Positions 45,690 through 57,514 of a stretch of 64,000 nucleotides of DNA are shown one piece after another. Origin of the DNA: Orientallactaga sibirica (taxonomy: Eukaryota > Chordata > Mammalia > Rodentia > Dipodidae). The notes beneath the pieces were generated by a model. It was not told where the DNA came from. It did no database searches and worked only from the letters and a program-made list of their open reading frames with translations. A program made the translations under genes and the position numbers. Where the stretch lies: contig JAEOAD010000029.1 in the NCBI GenBank assembly GCA_036365145.1, positions 22,243,001-22,307,000 on the forward strand, written 5' to 3'. Numbering within the stretch: the stretch's first letter is position 1; each line of letters starts with the position of its first letter.

Positions 45690-45927
45690 CCTGGCTGGGA
45701 ACTTGGTACAGTCAGTAAAATACTTGCTGTGCAAGTGTGAGGACCTTTGTTCTGATCCTTAGCACCCATGTAAATGCCAGAACATGGTGGTTCCCACCTG
45801 TAATCCCTAGTGCTTGGAGCAGGAAACAAGTTGGTCTCTTTGGCAACCTGGCTCTTACTTAGTTGGTGAACTCTAAACATAAACAAGGTGGAGAGTGATT
45901 GCAGAGGACACTCAATGTGCACACACA

Positions 45928-45975
<48 letters not shown>
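45690..45975 (+). mobile_element. B4-type SINE with (CA)n tail
   Basis: GGCTGGGAACTTGGTACAGT head, AACATGGTGGTTCCCACCTG, TAATCCCTAGTGCTTGGAGC, then CA repeats at 45919-45967. The antisense 167-codon frame, the longest in the window, is mostly this element. Confidence 0.8.
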
Positions 45976-46620
45976 ATAATGTATCCACACATGCACATCC
46001 ACATATATACACATGTTTCCAAAAATGAAACATAAATCTGATGAAAATAGACATCTGCAAAAGACCTTCTTCCACAGATAGGTGACAGTGGCTGTTAGCA
46101 TCAAGAAACATTGGGTTATCAGGTCAGCAACACTTATTTATAGGCAAGATCAGTTTATTATTCTCTGCTGTGCGTGGAAGATGGGAATAAAACCCTTCAC
46201 TTCCATAAGATGAGTCAGTGTACAGCTCAACAGTGGCCACATTCCTGGGAAAATAGCTTGTCAGGAGAAATGATTAAACAAGACCATGTTTGACTTCAAT
46301 GCTGCCTGACTAGTGAATTATATTTTTAGAGCAATCAGTTTAAATCCCACAGATTGAAATTGTGCTTCTCGCTAACTGCCTGGGCGATTTGGCATGAAAT
46401 TTAATTTGCTTTAATATGCATGGGGGGTATGCAGAGGGGCGCTCACTTCACATTTGAGAGTTGCTGAATTACTTTGAAAATCACTCAAGTCTTGGTGTAA
46501 GCTCTGCTTCTGTTTTGTTTTCCTGCCTCAAAACAGAGCTCTCTCATTGATCTTCCTGGACTCATTTATTGTCATCTTCATGTTAATTAACATTGAGTAA
46601 GAACTTAGCTTGTATTGGGC
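45976..46620. other. Unique stretch, possible conserved non-coding DNA
   Basis: At 46250-46490 there is a non-repetitive, TAAT-rich segment (GAAATTTAATTTGC, TTTAATATGCATGG with an octamer-like ATGCAT). No frame. Confidence 0.4.
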
Positions 46621-46624
46621 CCCT

Positions 46625-46810
46625 TTCTTTTTTAAAAATATTTTATTTGCAAGCAGAGAGAGAGTGAGCGAGAGCGAGCACCACTGCAAATGAACTCCAG
46701 ACTCATGTGGCCCTTTGTGCATCAGGTTATATGTGGGTCCTGGGGAATCCAACCTGGGTTGTCAGGCTCTGCAGGCAAGGACCTTAACCACTGAGTTATC
46801 TCTTTAGCCC
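46625..46810 (-). mobile_element. DIP SINE, short
   Basis: Antisense copy lacking the 'GGGCCTCTAGCC' part next to the GA run. Flanks TTGGGCCCCTTT and TTGGGTCCTTTT suggest the target duplication. Confidence 0.85.
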
Positions 46811-46874
46811 TTGGGTCCTTTTTTACTGATCACTTAGTTAATACTCATCTATTTAGCTTCACAATTTAAAAAAA

Positions 46875-47104
46875 ACTTTTTTGTTTATTATTTATTTCTT
46901 TATTTATTTGAGAGCGACAGACACCGAGAGAAATAGCAGATAGAGAATGGGTGTGCCAGGGCCTCCAGCCACTGTAAATGAACTCCAGATGCATGCGCCA
47001 CCCTGTGCATCTGGCTTACGTGGGTCCTGGGAAATCAAGCCTCGAACCAGCGTCCTTAGGCTTCACAGGCAAGTGCTTAACCGTTAAGCCGTATCTCCAG
47101 GTAC
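46875..47104 (-). mobile_element. DIP SINE
   Basis: Near-perfect target duplication TAGCTTCACAATTT/TAGCTTCACTATTT. Body near consensus with CpGs (CATGCGCCACC, GGCTTACGTGGGTCC). Confidence 0.93.
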
Positions 47105-47119
47105 TAGCTTCACTATTTT

Positions 47120-48355
47120 ATAATTGAGGCAAGCCAAGAACTCTGACCTTTTATTATACCAGAAGATGATATTGGCTGAGATCAGAGTTGGCTGGGCATG
47201 TCTGGAGTTCTAGGCTCTTGTGTCCATAGTCAAGAAATTGGATAGACACATGGACAATAGCATGCAAAGTGAGAATATGTTTAGAAGGATTCACTTCTAA
47301 GAGAAGTGGACTGGGGCAGAGAAGGAGTTTAATAGCTCCAACAGCACCACTGTACAAAGAGTTGGGGCTCTTATGTCATATAACATGGCTCTTGTGAATC
47401 ACTTCCATAGTGTAGGCATTCTGATGCATGCTCTATTACATGTAGTTCTACATACAACTTTATGTATCACATGTCTAAGTCGTCACACATTATAATAAGA
47501 CACAGATCACTTTCAAACAGTGGAGTGCCTCTGTGCCTGTGCCAGCATCTGGAATTAGTTGGCTTGGGTGTATATGTTGGTGTGTTGCTGGGGGAGAGTT
47601 CCTGCCTTCTTGCCTTCCTCTTTGCCACTGGTTCTTCTGTATGCTAATTCTACAGCTTTTGCAACAGGCTCTCCTGGACCTCTTTCCATGTTCTACTCTA
47701 TCTACTGTCCTGCCTTAGAGACAGAGGGAAAAGTCTTCTGTCAGAGTTATGTTTATTCATTATTTGCAACCTTCTATGGTTGTAAGCATGGGCCACATTG
47801 AATGTGTCCTGTTGCAAGTGAAACTTATGCAAAGACTATTCTTATTATTTTTTGATTTCTCTGGTATAAACCAATGTGAAATATGCATACTGATTGTAAT
47901 TGAAAACCGAAAATAATGCCATTATTACAAATGAGCCATTTTTTATGCTCTAGGCAAGTAAAATGCAAGAAGTAGTAAAACTGGCATAGCCAGACATTTG
48001 GCCTGCTATGGAGTCCTGTTGAGCACAGCTGATTTTCTGCAGTTCAAGGTTCTCATCTAAATGTGAACTGCAGTATCGACCAGCAGTGGCCACTGGTTCA
48101 CATAGGGTGTCGGATGCATACTAACTTCTGGATATTCTAAGCTTGAATTTTCTTGATTTATCTTAAGGCAAATGTTTTAATTTGTCACTCTTTCAGCAGT
48201 AAGCATGATTTCACTGGGATCTTTCAGAACTCATTTTTATTTTTCATGGTTGTAAAGGGATGGCTGGTCCTCAAAAGATCCCTTCTTAGCTTTTTGCTCT
48301 ACATGTTCAGTGGATGCTCACATGATGTATTATTTAACAGATTATAGAAATATCC
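47120..48355. other. Unassigned stretch
   Basis: No repeat recognised. Overlapping 60-80-codon frames at 47462-47801 have no family match. It holds the inverted repeat at 48037-48073. Confidence 0.45.
48037..48073. other. Perfect 10-bp inverted repeat (hairpin)
   Basis: CTGCAGTTCA (48037-48046) and TGAACTGCAG (48064-48073) with a 17-base loop. The stem is too short for a typical miRNA precursor (about 30 bp). Confidence 0.85.
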
Positions 48356-48359
48356 CAAA

Positions 48360-48672
48360 TATTTCATTGTGTATGTGTGTTTGTGTATGTGTGTATGTGC
48401 ATGCATATCACAGCATATATGTGGACATCAGAGAGCATCTTCAAGGTGTCTATGCTTTTCCTCCACTTTATTTAAGTCTCTTGCCAATGCAAAGGAATTC
48501 TACTGTACCTGACCCCCACGCTTCATATTCTCTTGGCTCTGCTTCCCATTGTTGCAGGCACATGGGAATCACAAATACATGAGCCAGTTTTTATCCTGCT
48601 TTATATGAGTGCTGGTGAGGATTGAACTTCCAGACTTTGCAAGCAATTGCCTTTAACTATTGAGCCAGCTTT
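48360..48672 (-). mobile_element. B4-type SINE, diverged
   Basis: TG-rich left end (GTATGTGTGTTTGTGTATG), ACATCAGAGAGCATCTTCAA, GTGCTGGTGAGGATTGAACT and the head TTGAGCCAGCTTTGCCAG. Confidence 0.6.
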
Positions 48673-49890
48673 GCCAGTTCCTAAATAGGCCATTTCTTGA
48701 AGTGAAAGCCAATAAATAATGTAAAGGATTTCAAGGGGAGCTCTGTGTTTGATCTAAGTCACTTATTTGAGTTGATTGTATAATAAATGTAGTTTCAGGG
48801 GAAGTTATTGCATGGAATATCAGACAATAGAGCTATTTTTAACTTCTTCCTGACAAACAGGTGATGTATTTTACAAGTGATATTATATCTAGAGGTGCCT
48901 TTTGTTTTGTCCTGTTCTGTTCTAAAAGTTCATTTGCAGCAGCAAGAATGCCTGGCATTTTGGGGCTCTTTTTCTCTCCCCTCCTCCTCTCACCTCTTCT
49001 CACTGCTTTGATACAGGAATCTTGGGATTCCTTGTACGCCACCAATGCACCAATCAGTTGGGGCATTATCAGAATCCTTGTGCTATGAATTCAAGGAATG
49101 AAATCCACAGAGCAGAGGATAAGGTTCAGTAGGATTTTATTTTAGCTTAAAGCTTTAGGAGGGGGAAGGGAAGTTTAAGCTCAGAGCATGAGAGGAAAGC
49201 AAGGTGGAGGTCTTGCACAGGGAGACATGAGGGGGTTTGGGAAGCCCACTTCAAGACTCAGTTCTGGGTTTGTTATGGGGAGTGGCTACCTGAGGATGAC
49301 TGGGTTTACAAGTTTGTTATGAGCCCATGCATGGGTGACTGATTTAGCCCCAATGTATTCCTGATGCCAGGAGTCTGAGGTCAGGTATTTTGGAAGGAGG
49401 CAAACTTCTTAATGTTAATTCTCTAGGAAGGGAGTAGAAGGACTCTCTAAGGGGGTAGAGATAAGGAAGGGCCAAATCCTTCTGATGTTTCTCACCCTTA
49501 GTAAAATGTAATGACCCATTTTTTTCTCCTGCAGGCCCAAGGACAAGTTTTACACTTAGACAAGAGAAAGCTATTCACTTTGGGGGTCTGTCACCTCTAA
49601 GCTGCTTAGCCTATTTTGGTCTCCTAGCCACTCTAGTCCATCCCTTCTTGTCCCTTCTTGACCTTTTTCTCCCTTCTTTCCCTTTGGCTTCAGAGCCCCC
49701 AAACTTGCTTCCCCAAGTTTTGCTAACACCTGCGGTTGCCAGTTATAAGCAGTGCAGAGGTAGCTCAGGGCTCCTGGCATTCATCCTACCCCCATCAGCT
49801 CCTGCTTTCCCTCCTCCTCTGGTACCTGAACTGATTGCTAATCAGTCTTAACTCCTCTACTGTGCTGGCCCCCTCTGAGCTACTAGTAAT
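48673..49890. other. Unassigned stretch; possible antisense ERV remnant
   Basis: The + strand TTCAGTAGGATTTTATTTTAG near 49126 reads as an AATAAAA polyadenylation signal on the - strand. The neighbouring 49560-49860 text has a low-stop, Lys/Glu-rich frame on the - strand. No LTR termini, primer site or target duplication could be found. Confidence 0.3.
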
Positions 49891-49892
49891 AA

Positions 49893-49895
<3 letters not shown>

Positions 49896-49937
<42 letters not shown>

Positions 49938-50055
49938 TTTTTTCCAGGCTGACCTGGAATTAACTATGTCATTTCAGGGTGGTCTTGAACTCACAGCGAT
50001 CCTCCTACCTCTGTCTCCCAAGTGCTGGGATTAAAGGTGTGCACTACCATGCCCA
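49896..50055 (-). mobile_element. Truncated B1 SINE with (CA)n at its tail
   Basis: B1 missing its 3' third (no GAGGTAGGGTCTCACTCT). A T(9) tail adjoins an uninterrupted CA run at 49896-49935. Flanks AATAAATTAC and AATAATTACG look like the target duplication and enclose the CA run, so the microsatellite probably arose at or with the insertion. Confidence 0.85.
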
Positions 50056-50254
50056 GCTAATAATTACGTATTCTAATATACTAGTAAGGAGTAGTCTCAA
50101 AACCTCTGTTTCTGACTTCTGGTACTCCTAAAATAAGTCAGGTCTGGGTTTACTTGTTGGAATTGAGCATTTAATCTGTTTGTCTTTGTCATAAGCAATA
50201 GTTTTGATAAATTTTGTCCATTTCTTTTGATCATGTGTTCTACTTCATTTTCTT

Positions 50255-50441
50255 TCCAATTTTTAATATTCATTTTTTTATTAGGGAAAGAATGAAAGAG
50301 ACAGATAGAAAATGGGCACCCCCAGAGTCTCTAGCCACTGCATCACCTTGTGCATGTGGCTTTATATGGGTACTGAGGAATTGTACCTGGTTCCTTTGGC
50401 TTTTCAGGAAAGTGCCATAACCATTAAGCCATCTCTCCAAC
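50255..50441 (-). mobile_element. DIP SINE, internally deleted
   Basis: Exact 16-bp target duplication TCTACTTCATTTTCTT at 50239-50254 and 50442-50457. Part of the body (the GAACTCCAGATGCATG block) is deleted. Confidence 0.93.
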
Positions 50442-50457
50442 TCTACTTCATTTTCTT

Positions 50458-50990
50458 AGATAAAAAAAGCCACAATAAGTTCAAAACTTTATTAATCTGT
50501 ATTAACTAAGTCACCAAGATTCACATTAAAAAGAAAACAATTTTTCCAAAGATATATCCAAAATGATTATTTAAGTTAAAATACTTCAATATTATTTTCA
50601 ATACAAAACATAAGCCTAAATTCAAGAAAATAATTAAAATATGAAAGGAAAGCAAATAAATTCATTTCATGGTAAATGCTTTAAAATATTGAAAAGTCTG
50701 ATGGCACTTCTTAAATTTAGAGTTATTTCAATTTGACATCTTTGACACATCAGGGGATAAAATACCAGCAAAGCAAAAATAACCATGGCAATGCCATGCT
50801 GGCACCATATGAACACTAAGTCTAAGAATGATGTAGAAGCATCAGTCACAAGTCTAAGAAAGACATAGAGCCATCAGTCTCAAGATCCTGGAGTAGGCCC
50901 TGGAATTTCACTGGAACTTCCAAGCAGCAGAACTTTGCCAGCAAACCACTGATGGATTGGAAGTACTCATTTTTATTGTTTTCTTTTGTA
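50458..50990. other. No recognised feature
   Basis: Very AT-rich; nothing assigned. Confidence 0.5.
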
Positions 50991-50999
50991 AATTTGTTT

Positions 51000-51362
51000 T
51001 TATTATGTGTGCATGTATTTGTGTATCTGTGTCATTACATGTACATGTATGTGCATGTCTGTAGAAAACAGGACAACCTAAGGTTGTCAGAAATGCTGTT
51101 TTCAACCCCATGTGCTGGGATAGTGGTCATGTGCTGCCTGCCATCTCAGAGACAGGATCTCTCATTGGCTTGGAAGTGACCAATCAGGCTAGACTTGCTG
51201 GCCAGGGAGCCCCTGGGGATCCTGCATCTCCATCTGTCTAGCACTAGAATTATATTTGCAAGATACCAAAACCTGGCTCTTACGTAGGTTCTGGGGTACA
51301 GACTCACATCTTCATGCTTATGAGGCAAGCACTTTACAGACCAAGCTATTTCCTCAGCCCTG
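51000..51362 (-). mobile_element. B4-type SINE
   Basis: TG-rich left end, GGACAACCTAAGGTTGTCAG, CTGGCCAGGGAGCCCCTGGG, GTTCTGGGGTACAGACTCAC, head CTATTTCCTCAGCCC. Confidence 0.78.
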
Positions 51363-53003
51363 GGACCCAAATTATATAAACAATATGTCAAGTCAATGTT
51401 ATCTCCTTCTTTTATAGAAGGTGTTCTGTCCTTAGAATTGAGTTCAGGTACATTTTTGTGATGGTATATGCATACACACCAATACGTTGTGTGGCTTGTA
51501 TGTTTCTGGAATTTACAATGCAAGTTAGAAATTATACAGAATGAGATAAATATTTAAAAATACTGTTATAAATTTTAACCAGGAAATAAATTTTCATGAG
51601 ACCAGTGATTAACCCAATAGCAAGACAGAATTTATACCAACCATTCATTAATCCCATTTCCCTTCTCCCAACACCATTAATTAAGTGTCTGCTAAATTCC
51701 CATTCCTGTGCTACACTTATGTCTCGTACCCAATTAGGGCTAATTTTCTTATGAGCAACAGGAGTGGTAACAGCCTCTCACGCTTGTTGAAATGTGGTTC
51801 CTAGCATTTACCGCAGTGTGTCATCCTTAAATATTCCATAACATGTTTTCTAGTTCTGTTTCTAAAATCGAGTCTGTGTGGGGAGGATTGAGTTGAATAC
51901 AGTAAGTGGGTGGTTTCCTTCCTGTTCAGGTCCTTGGAGACCCTTATCTGATATAAGTTTTGCCTCAGGAGAAAGCTGTGCCAATGAGATTGCCAAAAAT
52001 AACTGTTCTGTCTTGCTGTTTTACCTATGTCTCTCTGGAAGAAAAGCTTGTTAAAAGAAACTTTTCATGATGTGCTTAGGAAATTATATTACTTCTTCAA
52101 AGTTCAGTAGGAAGAGTCCAGTTTTTTAATTAAACTTCTGTGTTGGCGATGCCTTCTTTCCTTTTTAAAACAGTTTATGAAAATGATGATGTAGCCTAAA
52201 ACGTAAGTTCTTTTTTTTTCTTTTGTGTATTAACTGTAAGTTCCCCATAGACTTCTGTATTATTATTTACGAGAAAAGAAGAATATTTTTACTCTTGATT
52301 CTGTTTGTGGCTCCTAATTGGATTGGATAGCATACTACCCCTCAGACATTTTCTACCCTCTCTTCCACCCACCCTAGAATTGATGATCTGTATGTAAATA
52401 AACACTTAGTATCCTTAGAGGAGCTTACTATTTAAAATAGGCCCTGGGAGAATCTCTTTGTTAAGCAAATAAGCCTTTTGTAATCACCTCAATTTCAGCC
52501 ACTGAGATTTTGGTCCATCAGCCTGTTCATAAAAGCAGAAAGTGTTTTAGGTTTTTCCAAAGAAGTGAGAGGATGCCTTGATGTGTCTGTGTATAGCTGG
52601 GCTCCAGCTCTGGGCTCTGCTGGAATTGCTGAAAAGGCATGCTGAGTTAGGGTTAGTTGTGGGGTTAAGAGGGATGGTAACAGTTCCATTCAGCTGCATG
52701 GCATGAACAAGCACTAAGACCATAATTCAACGTCTTTTCCGGGTTTCTTCAGTACTGAATTTTTCTTTTCATCTGCATCCAGGGGCCTTAAGCCTCTTCT
52801 CATTTCTCTGTGCCTTAAAGTGACATTCATACTGGGTGGTCATTACTGTCATTATCATCTCTACATTTCTAGTCAAAATAAAAATCCTTTCTAGCTCCAT
52901 ACATGATATGAGTCCAAGAAAACCTATGTGATTTCAGTCTAATCACTACCCAATTGTTTCAAACATGAAATTCAGCAAGCCACTTCAAAGCCACTTTGGG
53001 GAG
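51363..53003. other. Unique stretch, low in repeats
   Basis: About 1.6 kb. The part at 51570-51860 (ACACCATTAATTAAGTGTC, CCAATTAGGGCTAATTTTC) has several homeodomain-type TAATTA sites in otherwise complex sequence. No exon seen. Confidence 0.4.
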
Positions 53004-53225
53004 TGTGGAGATTTGATTGAGGTGTCCCCCATCAACTTCAGTGTTCTGAATGCTATGACCCCAGCTTATGGCAATTTGGGAATTAAAGCCTCCTTGAGGC
53101 AGTGTTTTGTTGGGGTGGGCTTATGGATGTTATAGCCAGCTTCCTCTTGACAAGTAGCTCATGTGTTTCCCTGCTGTTATAGCCCTATATGAAGGAGATG
53201 TGCTGACCCTCTTAGAGCTTAAATT
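53004..53225 (+). mobile_element. MaLR LTR fragment, same family as 28831
   Basis: Shares GTGTTCTGAATGC, GCAATTTGGGAATTAA(A/T)GCC, CTCC(T)TGAGGCAGTG and GGTGGGCTTATGG with the complete element. The 3' third is lost. Confidence 0.82.
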
Positions 53226-54112
53226 TTAGTGGCTGCAGAATGACTTGTTTTGCTTGAATATGGACATAGATTTTTAAAATTAGCTTTTAAAAAATTTTTT
53301 AAAAATATTTGTTTTTCACAGTGCCTAGACAATACATATAAGCTCATTTTATTTCTTCATTTTAGCAACTTTATTATACCTTTTGTTTGCATCATGACTT
53401 TTTTTAAATCTCACCTTCATAGTGTTTTTAATTTCTAAAATCATTTTGGCCTATAGATACCTTTTACAAAGGTGTTCTGTAAATATAAGAAACAATTTTG
53501 TAAATGTTTCCATCAATGAAAAGCTTACACTTTCCATTGTAATCAGAAAGAAAATAATGGTTTAATTAGTTTGTAGATGAAAAGATTTCTGCAGATTGTG
53601 TTTGCAATGGCATTAAAAAAATAAAACAATTTCCATCTACAGTAGAATTGTAATTAAGATTTTCAATGAAACTGTCAGAGGAAGGAGTGCACTTTCCACC
53701 TCTGGGGTCACCTGCTGTGACTGCCCATCAAGGCCCAACAGTCCTCTGTACCAGGCCTGTGCTAATCCACTGTAATTGTGTTTCACTTCCTCTAATTAAG
53801 CTGACAGAGAACTTGGGGTGCTGTCCCTTAGTTCACTGGTCCTAAAGGTGACTGCATTCCATTGTGACATTTCTTACAGTCAAGCAAATATCCCATTACC
53901 AGGAAGAGCTCAGTCACTGTAGAAAATCCCGTGAACTTCTGCATGATGGCACACATGCTCTGGAGAGGCAGTGAAGAGCTTCTGCTCATGGATAGCCTCT
54001 GCCCCTGTTTCAGTGCATCAGTCCCTGCAGATTTCCATCACCATTCCAGGGGAAAATAAAAGGGTTTCTACACTCAGCAGAAGTTGGAAAGCGTAGTTGG
54101 ATCAAATCAGCA
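53226..54112. other. Unique stretch, possible conserved non-coding DNA
   Basis: At 53650-53900 the sequence is complex and non-repetitive, with CCACTGTAATTGTG and CCTCTAATTAAGCTGAC. No frame or splice signals support an exon. Confidence 0.4.
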
Positions 54113-54114
54113 TC

Positions 54115-54342
54115 TTTCTGTTTCTTTTCAGGACAGGGTCTCAAAGAGTCCAGGCTGGCCTCCTCACACTAGCTACATAGAAGAGGATAACCTTAAACTT
54201 CTTATTCTCCAGCCTCAGCTTCCCAAGTGCTAGGATTACAAGTACGTGCCACCATACCTGTTTGATGTAGTGCTGGGGATTGAACTCAGGGCTTCATGCA
54301 TGCTAGTTCAGTGTTCTTTCCACTGTCTTACTTCTCCAGCCC
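54115..54342 (-). mobile_element. B4/B3-type SINE
   Basis: Antisense: GGACAGGGTCTCAAAGAGTC, CAAGTGCTAGGATTACAAG, ATTGAACTCAGGGCTTCATG, ending TTACTTCTCCAGCCC. Confidence 0.7.
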
Positions 54343-54700
54343 ATGAACATATTGAGTCTGATACTTGTCCGTGTCCTCATGCAGGTTCTATAAACTTCCA
54401 GAGAAAAAGATGTGCTGTTGGTGGTGGTGATGGTGATGTGTGTAGTAGGAAGTATTGCACACCCATGTTTGCAAACTGTTCTTAGGGACAATTCAAAGCC
54501 TGTTGTCTGATACATTCATTCTCTTTTGAGACTGCAAGTCTAGCCAGTGAAGAATATCCTAGGGATTTTTCGTGATAGGACTCAAGTTAGTGGTAGTAGC
54601 GTTAGATGCACCTCATGTTGGATTGGACTGTACCTCTTCAAATCTCTTTCATGTTCCTTAGTCTTGTTCTACTACCACTGGAGAAAAGAGTCAGTCCTGT

Positions 54701-54734
<34 letters not shown>

Positions 54735-56600
54735 AGATTCAAATGTGGACAACCATGTATTTGTCACATTCTCCTCCTTTTCATTGTTTCCTGCTGTTTT
54801 AGGGTACTGACTGGTTATTGGAGAGGGCACAGATCCACCTGGGTGCAAGCATGACCAGTTTTTTTGACATTGTGACATGACATTGTCATCTAAAAAGTTC
54901 ATACTCAAGAGCTGTGTGACAAGTTACAAGAAAGTCACACAAAAACACCTCATAGTTTTAAGGTAGTTGATTTTGTACTGGCCTATATTTATAGCTATCC
55001 TCAGGCCCACAGGTCACTGGTTGGACATGCCTAGAACTTTAGACATTTCCACTGACTTTTCTTTGTACCGTTGCACATTCTCAAGGCCTCCGAAGCTCTA
55101 ACTTTATGTCTATTGGAAAAAAAAAATGTTAAAAGTATTCTGGCTCAGGATTATTTTGTGGTGGTAGGTGATAACCTATGTAAGTCACTCAGATCATAGC
55201 AAACACTGGTTTAATGATAGAAGTTATTATCTTAAGATTTTAAAATACTATTCAATTTCTTTGCCAGCAACTAAACTATGACCAACAGCAAGATGTAGAT
55301 TAAAAAGCTGGGTGAGCATTCAGCTGTTTATGAACAGCTTTCTGCTTGGCAAGAGCCAAAATTATGATTAACTACATTTTTTTAAACTTTCATATTTCAC
55401 TTGGGATAGTATAAAAAAGTTTTAGGACATTGGAATGATGCAATTTTTTAAGAAGGTAAAAATAATCAAATCAGTCAGTTCTCTTCACTAATAGGAATCA
55501 TATTTCCCTGAGTTTTTCCATCAAGCAGTAGAGTAGGATATCAAAATTAGGAGCATCTGCTCTATTGAGCTTCAGAGAAATTTGTTAATTTGAGATGAGA
55601 TTGTATTTAGACGTGACTTTTAGCAGCTGATATCCAAGATATTTATCAATTTGTTCCCACTTACCATCATAACTTGGAAATCCATGTTCCTAAATCAATG
55701 CATGTAAAATTGACATCTAAAGGCTCGATACTTTCAGAGAAAGTCATATTCCTGAGGCAGCTATCATAATACATGAATCTGAGGTAGATTTGACCACAGA
55801 GGCCATGTTAATGATATAGGTCATTGTGGTCTATATCTGCATTTAAACTCTGAATGTCCCTACTCTTGTCCATGTGATGCTCCTTACTCCGTTGTCCCTT
55901 TCGCATCTGCAAGGTGATTATAAAATGCTACATGAGACAAAGGTTGTTCTGAGGGTGAACATAAAACAAGGAATTAAAGTTTTCTTCTATATTGTGAAAC
56001 ATTGTGTAGGTTTCAGTTAGTTGGATTTTAAATTATTATTAGTGATAAGGTGCATAAAGAGGGAAGGAATTGCCTCACACTGCAAAGGTCAACCCCAGAA
56101 TATCATTTTCTTTCTAGAAATGTTTACATCAAATGCCAAGCTTAGACAAATTTTGACATTGTACACATATCCTCTTTTTATTTGAAGATTTTTCTTTTGG
56201 TTTAGAAAGCAGGAAAATCTGGCTACAAGAAGTAGATTTTAAAAATATGCCTGATTGATCTATTATTTCATGTACAACTTTGGTGGCTCTTACATAATAC
56301 TGATACATCTATCTGGAAGATGTCAAATTTTCCTTTTGTGACACCAGAATCTAAATTTAGTGGCAAATTGTAATATCCTTAACTGTTTAGCAGCATGTTT
56401 TAAATTGGCAACTTGATGCTAGAGGTGTGTGTGTTGTGTCTGTATCTGGTGATCCTAAATTAGTGCAATGAAGGGTGATGGTAGGAGATTTGATAAAATT
56501 TGAGGCTGTCAGGTCAACTGAGTGACTGTGCTCTTTAGAACTAGAATAAACTTTTCTTGAACTTGAACATATGCCCACAGCTAATGACACAGAGAGTAAC
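54343..56600. other. Long unique stretch
   Basis: About 2.25 kb with an A(30) run at 54703-54732 and no repeat I recognise. At 55322-55339 there is a near-perfect palindrome (AGCTGTTTA/TGAACAGCT). No gene seen. Confidence 0.5.
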
Positions 56601-56603
56601 ACA

Positions 56604-56716
56604 TTGAAAGAGAGGGTCCCTATGGTAGAGGGAGGACAGGGAGGAGGATAATGGAGTCACCACTATGAATGTAAAACCAGAATAATGTACATAAGAATAA
56701 ATAAAATTTTAAAAAG
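56604..56716 (+). mobile_element. L1 3' terminus, short fragment
   Basis: GGTCCCTATGGTAGAGGGAG, GGAGGATAATGGAGTCACCA, CTATGAATGTAAAACCAG and an A-rich tail match the reverse complement of 3065-3165 almost base for base. Extreme 5' truncation. Confidence 0.85.
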
Positions 56717-57165
56717 AAAGCGAACTTCACATCATTTATTTTTGTGGTATAAAAGCATTTATTTTCCTTATAATTACCTTTATCAAGTTTCCCAAGATGA
56801 GTGAAAGGGGCTTTGGTAGACAATGTCATTGTTTTTTTTGTCCTTACAATAGTTGAGGTTTTTTTTTTTTTTTTTTTTTAATAAACCATTTTGGATAATT
56901 TAGGTCAAAATTAGATATTTCTCCTCTGTCATCTACTAATATTTATGAATTTAGAGAAGGGATTTAAAATATGGGAAAGTTCTACCATTTATGAGACTGT
57001 AGGAGAAGAATCACAAGTTTCAGGTAAGGATAAACTATATAGACCTTAACTCAAAAATCAAATATGAACACATTATATGTCCATACAAAGTTTATACTTA
57101 ATAAAAATAACTCAAAACAATTTATAAAGTTCTTGGTAGGATTTTGCACTGTCTCAGACAACAAG
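56717..57165. other. No recognised feature
   Basis: Contains T(23) at about 56857-56879. Nothing assigned. Confidence 0.5.
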
Positions 57166-57170
57166 GAACA

Positions 57171-57330
57171 GGGGTATGGTGGTGCATACCTTCAATCCCA
57201 GCACTCAGGAGGCAGAGATACAAGAATTGCTGTGAGTTCAAGGCTAGCTTGAGACTACATAGTGAATTCCAAGTCACCCTTGGCTAGAGTGAGACTCCAC
57301 CTCAAACAAACAACAACAACAACAAAGGCA
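57171..57330 (+). mobile_element. B1 SINE
   Basis: Diverged sense B1 (TACCTTCAATCCCAGCACTC, GAGACTACATAGTGAATTCC) with a (CAA)n-rich tail. Confidence 0.9.
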
Positions 57331-57514
57331 ACAAAAACAAGAAGGTTTTGAAGAGATTGATTTCTCAATATTTTCCCTTAAAGTTGGGAAATGTGTGCTT
57401 TTTTGACTTTGTAATACAATTTCTCTTCTATGTACACTTTCACCTCAGTGTGCAGAAATACACATATGGGAATGCTCATTGCCTTATTACTTGTAAAACT
57501 GAAATATTGCAACT

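Noticed and set aside
45608..46111. 167-codon antisense frame, the longest in the window
   Set aside because: It reads through a B4 SINE and its CA microsatellite (a run of Cys-Val codons). No domain, no splice context.
49020..49060. - strand text GGTGCATTGGTGGCGTAC, reminiscent of the 5' end of tRNA-Gly
   Set aside because: The match stops after about 10-12 bases; no B-box, no cloverleaf and no terminator are present.
48673..49890. Possible antisense provirus or LTR
   Set aside because: Only a polyadenylation-like signal and a low-stop Lys/Glu-rich frame. No TG...CA ends, primer site, target duplication or recognisable retroviral domain.
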